This document shows, in pieces, positions 62,601 through 64,000 of a stretch of DNA of 64,000 nucleotides. The stretch is taken from the NCBI RefSeq assembly GCF_003852525.1, contig NZ_QAJL01000001.1, positions 124,001-188,000 of the forward strand. Direction: 5' to 3'. A program made the position numbers and the translations under genes. Under the pieces are notes generated by a model that saw only the letters and a list, made by a program, of their open reading frames with translations, did not search any database and had not been told where the DNA came from. The stretch is from Pedobacter sp. KBW06 (GTDB lineage Bacteria > Bacteroidota > Bacteroidia > Sphingobacteriales > Sphingobacteriaceae). Positions within the stretch are counted from its first letter, which is position 1. Each line of letters begins with the position of its first letter.

Positions 62601-64000
62601 CTTAAACTCATTGGTATAGAAACCGCTGCGCAGGATGCTGTGGCGTCGGAGCAGTACCGTCCAGCTGTCGGCAAAGACTGCGGTATCGAGGTTGTTTAAA
62701 ATCGTGGTAAACTGTTCAATATAGGCACCCGCCTGGTCATCGTATAAGCTGTGGAAGAGCATTCCTTCCTGTAAGCCGCTTAAACGGGACATGCTTTCCA
62801 GCTGTGAACGGCGAGATGCGCCCTGGTATTCCGCATCCAGGAACTGGTCGAGTTCTTCATTGCTGATCTCTGCTCCCAAATGGTAATCTGAAGGGGTAAA
62901 AACAGGCTCAGCTACGGCAACGCAATGGCCGATCAGCTCCCTTAAATGGTTCAGGTAATTTGCTGCGAGGCTGGCGATGGCTTCCGCATCGAAATGCCGG
63001 CTGCTATAGCTCCAGCTCATCTGCAGTTCCCCGCCCTGAATCTGGCTGTTCACAGAAATCAGTTCCCTTACCGGATGTTCTTCTGCAATAGATTTTCCTG
63101 ATGATTCCTCAGCACCGGAAAGTAAGGTTTCTTCCGCTTCGCTCACCAGGTTATCCAGCTGTCCGAGGTAATTGAATTCTACCTCCCAAGGGTCTTTGCC
63201 TTGTAAAACTGGTGCTTTATCCAGGTATTTCAAGACCCCATATCCAAGTCCTTTATCAGGAACCTGACGCAATTGTTCTTTTAAATTCTTTAATAAAGCA
63301 GCAGTGTCTTCGGATCCGGAAACGTCCAGCAATACCGGATACAGACTCGTAAACCAGCCTACCGTGCGGCTGATGTCCATCGTTCCGGCAATGTCTTCAC
63401 GGCCATGGCCTTCCAGACCAATCACCACACGGGAATCTCCGTTCCATCCGGCCAGGGTTAAGGCCAGTGCAGAAAGCAACAGGTCGTTGATGACGGTATG
63501 GTAAGCACGTGGGGCTTCCTGTAACAACTGACGGGTCAGCTCTGCATCCAGGCTTACCTGATGCAATGCGATGTCTTTTTTAGTCAGGATTCCCCTCCAG
63601 TTGCAGGTCGTTTTAAGTGCCCCGGCTGATGCCGATGAACCAACAGCCGCCTGTGCCGAAGCCCAGTAACTCAGTTGCTGCTGTACTTTTTTACGGTTGC
63701 CATAGGCAACTAATGCCTGATGCCACTGACGGTAAGAAGCGGTTTTGTAAGCCGGAAGCGAATTTCCGTTCAACAACAATTCCAGGTCTTCCAGCAGGAT
63801 CCTCCAGGATACCCCGTCTACTGCCAGGTGATGGATCACCAGCAACAAGCGGTTATCCGCGTCGGAATCCGGTGTCAGGATCAATACCGCCCTGAACACC
63901 AATCCTTTTTCCAGGTCCAGACTAGCCTGCTGAGCATCGTTGTGTGCCTCAATTGCCTGATGTAACTCCCCTGCAGAAAGTGCAGAAAAATCAGTGACCT
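59658..64000 (-). CDS. NRPS, 5' part beyond the window: (E)-C-A-T visible
   Basis: The frame runs from the right edge to a stop at 59658 (1446 codons visible). It begins inside an epimerisation domain (HHLAVDGVSW near 63830), then DCL condensation domain (GLQEGMLFHS near 62770, HHVLLDGWS near 62380), A domain (YTSGSTGLPKG near 60970) and T domain (DNFFELGGHSLQ near 59830). No E domain follows, so the added residue stays L. Code read by hand: DAEDVGEIVK; the acidic residues at 239 and 278 suit a basic side chain, tentatively Dap or similar. The C-terminal tail DDLADEDATIIEL is acidic and may dock to the TubC-like domain of the next NRPS, which starts 31 bp downstream. Confidence 0.9.
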   Translation of the reverse strand, partial: VTDFSALSAGELHQAIEAHNDAQQASLDLEKGLVFRAVLILTPDSDADNRLLLVIHHLAVDGVSWRILLEDLELLLNGNSLPAYKTASYRQWHQALVAYGNRKKVQQQLSYWASAQAAVGSSASAGALKTTCNWRGILTKKDIALHQVSLDAELTRQLLQEAPRAYHTVINDLLLSALALTLAGWNGDSRVVIGLEGHGREDIAGTMDISRTVGWFTSLYPVLLDVSGSEDTAALLKNLKEQLRQVPDKGLGYGVLKYLDKAPVLQGKDPWEVEFNYLGQLDNLVSEAEETLLSGAEESSGKSIAEEHPVRELISVNSQIQGGELQMSWSYSSRHFDAEAIASLAANYLNHLRELIGHCVAVAEPVFTPSDYHLGAEISNEELDQFLDAEYQGASRRSQLESMSRLSGLQEGMLFHSLYDDQAGAYIEQFTTILNNLDTAVFADSWTVLLRRHSILRSGFYTNEFKIPVQCVYTHVEVPVSILDCSMMSDEERDNYVRDYEQTDRLDAFDLKAAPLMRIRLIRLNENRYRLFWTYHHVLLDGWSLAVLLGELLQVYESLISGQASLPVAEDRYEDYIRYMERQDEEAASGYWQQYMNGLDEATLLPFISITADRTKGIGEFKDKNLFLDMGMTSRLTQYVQRHHITLNTLMQGVWAYLLSRYTGHQDISYGVIVSGRPDDLNGVEQRVGMYINTLPLRASTANAPVIPTWLQAIQADQINSRQYQYSSLNEIRRWSSVSGELFDSLLVFENYPVDKVFSAQSWKLETEGLSMNEQGNYPLSLVIGTSDEINVTFNYNSSLLDTAYVEAMAGHFHAVLLEILQHEKGTLNDIEILSPAERRYLLEDWNDNHFDYPADKTITDLFEAQALRTPLATALVFRDSRLSYAELDARTNRLAHHLISLGAVRDMMIPLFIERSVEMMVGILAIMKAGAAYVPILPDSPAERTAYILADLKASLILSSNESAGNLPETGLPVLLLDDPEAVWNSCPDSSPAIAKNSSDLAYVIYTSGSTGLPKGVLVEHGGVVNLLTYLTGKFGADEHDNILQFSNYNFDASVEQIFLALFNGGTVVQLDEETRLNPSALEALLINEKISHIDATPGFLETMAAGNYGGLKRIVSGGEYCRVSLAEKWKPYVSFYNEYGPTETSIVAIRYEYPNDIPPQEGVPIGRAVGNTRAYLLDDLLRPVPAGVSGELYIAGVQVTRGYLNLPEQTAATFLSDPFVSGDRMYKTGDICRLLPDGNLSYVGRNDDQVKIRGFRIELGEIINALEQCPQVAQGTVVLKTDDSGQKRLVGYVVPEGGDFNQEELTGFLKGRLPDYMVPALWVVIPEMPLTANGKIDKRSLPEPDVTVLTASAYVAARNQTEELLTEIWKELLGLNQIGIYDNFFELGGHSLQVMRMISAIRKTFGTDVSVRTLFELSTIDSLAKYIDLQQDDLADEDATIIEL
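62740..64000 (-). repeat. E-C boundary segment nearly identical to 50090-51420
   Basis: Partner of the repeat at 50090-51420, extending to and probably past the window edge. Orientation and reading frame are the same. Confidence 0.7.

Noticed and set aside
1..64000. CRISPR arrays, tRNA or rRNA genes, insertion sequences
   Set aside because: No regularly spaced identical repeats with unique spacers, no tRNA-like cloverleaf and no transposase frame were seen. The 18-bp repeats in the NRPS gene are in-frame, without spacers.

Overview
The window looks like a chromosomal segment of a Bacteroidota bacterium, most likely Sphingobacteriaceae/Pedobacter. The evidence is lipoproteins with the SCKK-type lipobox, a promoter of the Bacteroidota form (TTG, 19 bp, TAnnTTTG), a pinensin-type lanthipeptide leader, DUF6266, and a VgrG/Rhs cassette. 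Assignment to a species is not possible from the sequence alone.

Region 1 (0.35-9.8 kb) is a compact class I-like lanthipeptide locus. Two tandem, Cys-rich precursor genes on the + strand lie between a minus-strand operon on the left (split LanB dehydratase, then a C39-ABC exporter) and a second minus-strand operon on the right (LanC-like cyclase, then a standalone C39 peptidase). The exporter's C39 domain keeps its Cys but has Asp where the catalytic His should be, whereas the standalone C39 protein has the full Gln/Cys/His/Asp set. This suggests leader removal has moved to the separate enzyme.

Region 2 (9.9-27.8 kb) holds ordinary and accessory genes: a receiver-only response regulator, small lipoproteins, an M57-like metalloprotease lipoprotein, DUF3892, and a type VI secretion cargo island (VgrG, TPR protein, lipoprotein, Rhs protein with a C-terminal HNH-type nuclease toxin, two candidate immunity genes). 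No structural T6SS genes are present. A cluster of lipoproteins and a DUF6266 protein follow.

Region 3 (28.5-36.1 kb) is AT-rich and resembles a defence island. An EVE/PUA-like plus HNH endonuclease gene overlaps a second HNH gene. A 251-aa unknown protein follows, and then a tightly coupled three-gene operon: TerB-C-like protein, BrxD-like (DUF2791) ATPase, and DEAD/DEAH helicase. No methyltransferase or PglZ is visible. This is the best candidate in the window for a poorly described defence system.

Region 4 (36.7-64.0 kb, all minus strand) is a large non-ribosomal peptide cluster running off the right edge. Transcription order is NRPS (3' part), 6082-aa NRPS, ABC exporter, SbnA, SbnB, MBL hydrolase. 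SbnA/SbnB make L-2,3-diaminopropionate (Dap). My hand-read A-domain codes give Val (DAFWLGGTFK) and Leu (DAWFLGNVVK), with two copies of the acid-rich code DIWELTADDK and one DAEDVGEIVK, which fit cationic residues such as Dap. The visible part predicts L-X, D-Val, D-X, D-Leu, L-X, then thioesterase release. This is consistent with a cationic cyclic lipopeptide of the pedopeptin/isopedopeptin type known from Pedobacter, but that link is inference. The 6082-aa NRPS carries two unusual in-frame tracts of degenerate 18-bp (hexapeptide) tandem repeats at interdomain or loop positions.
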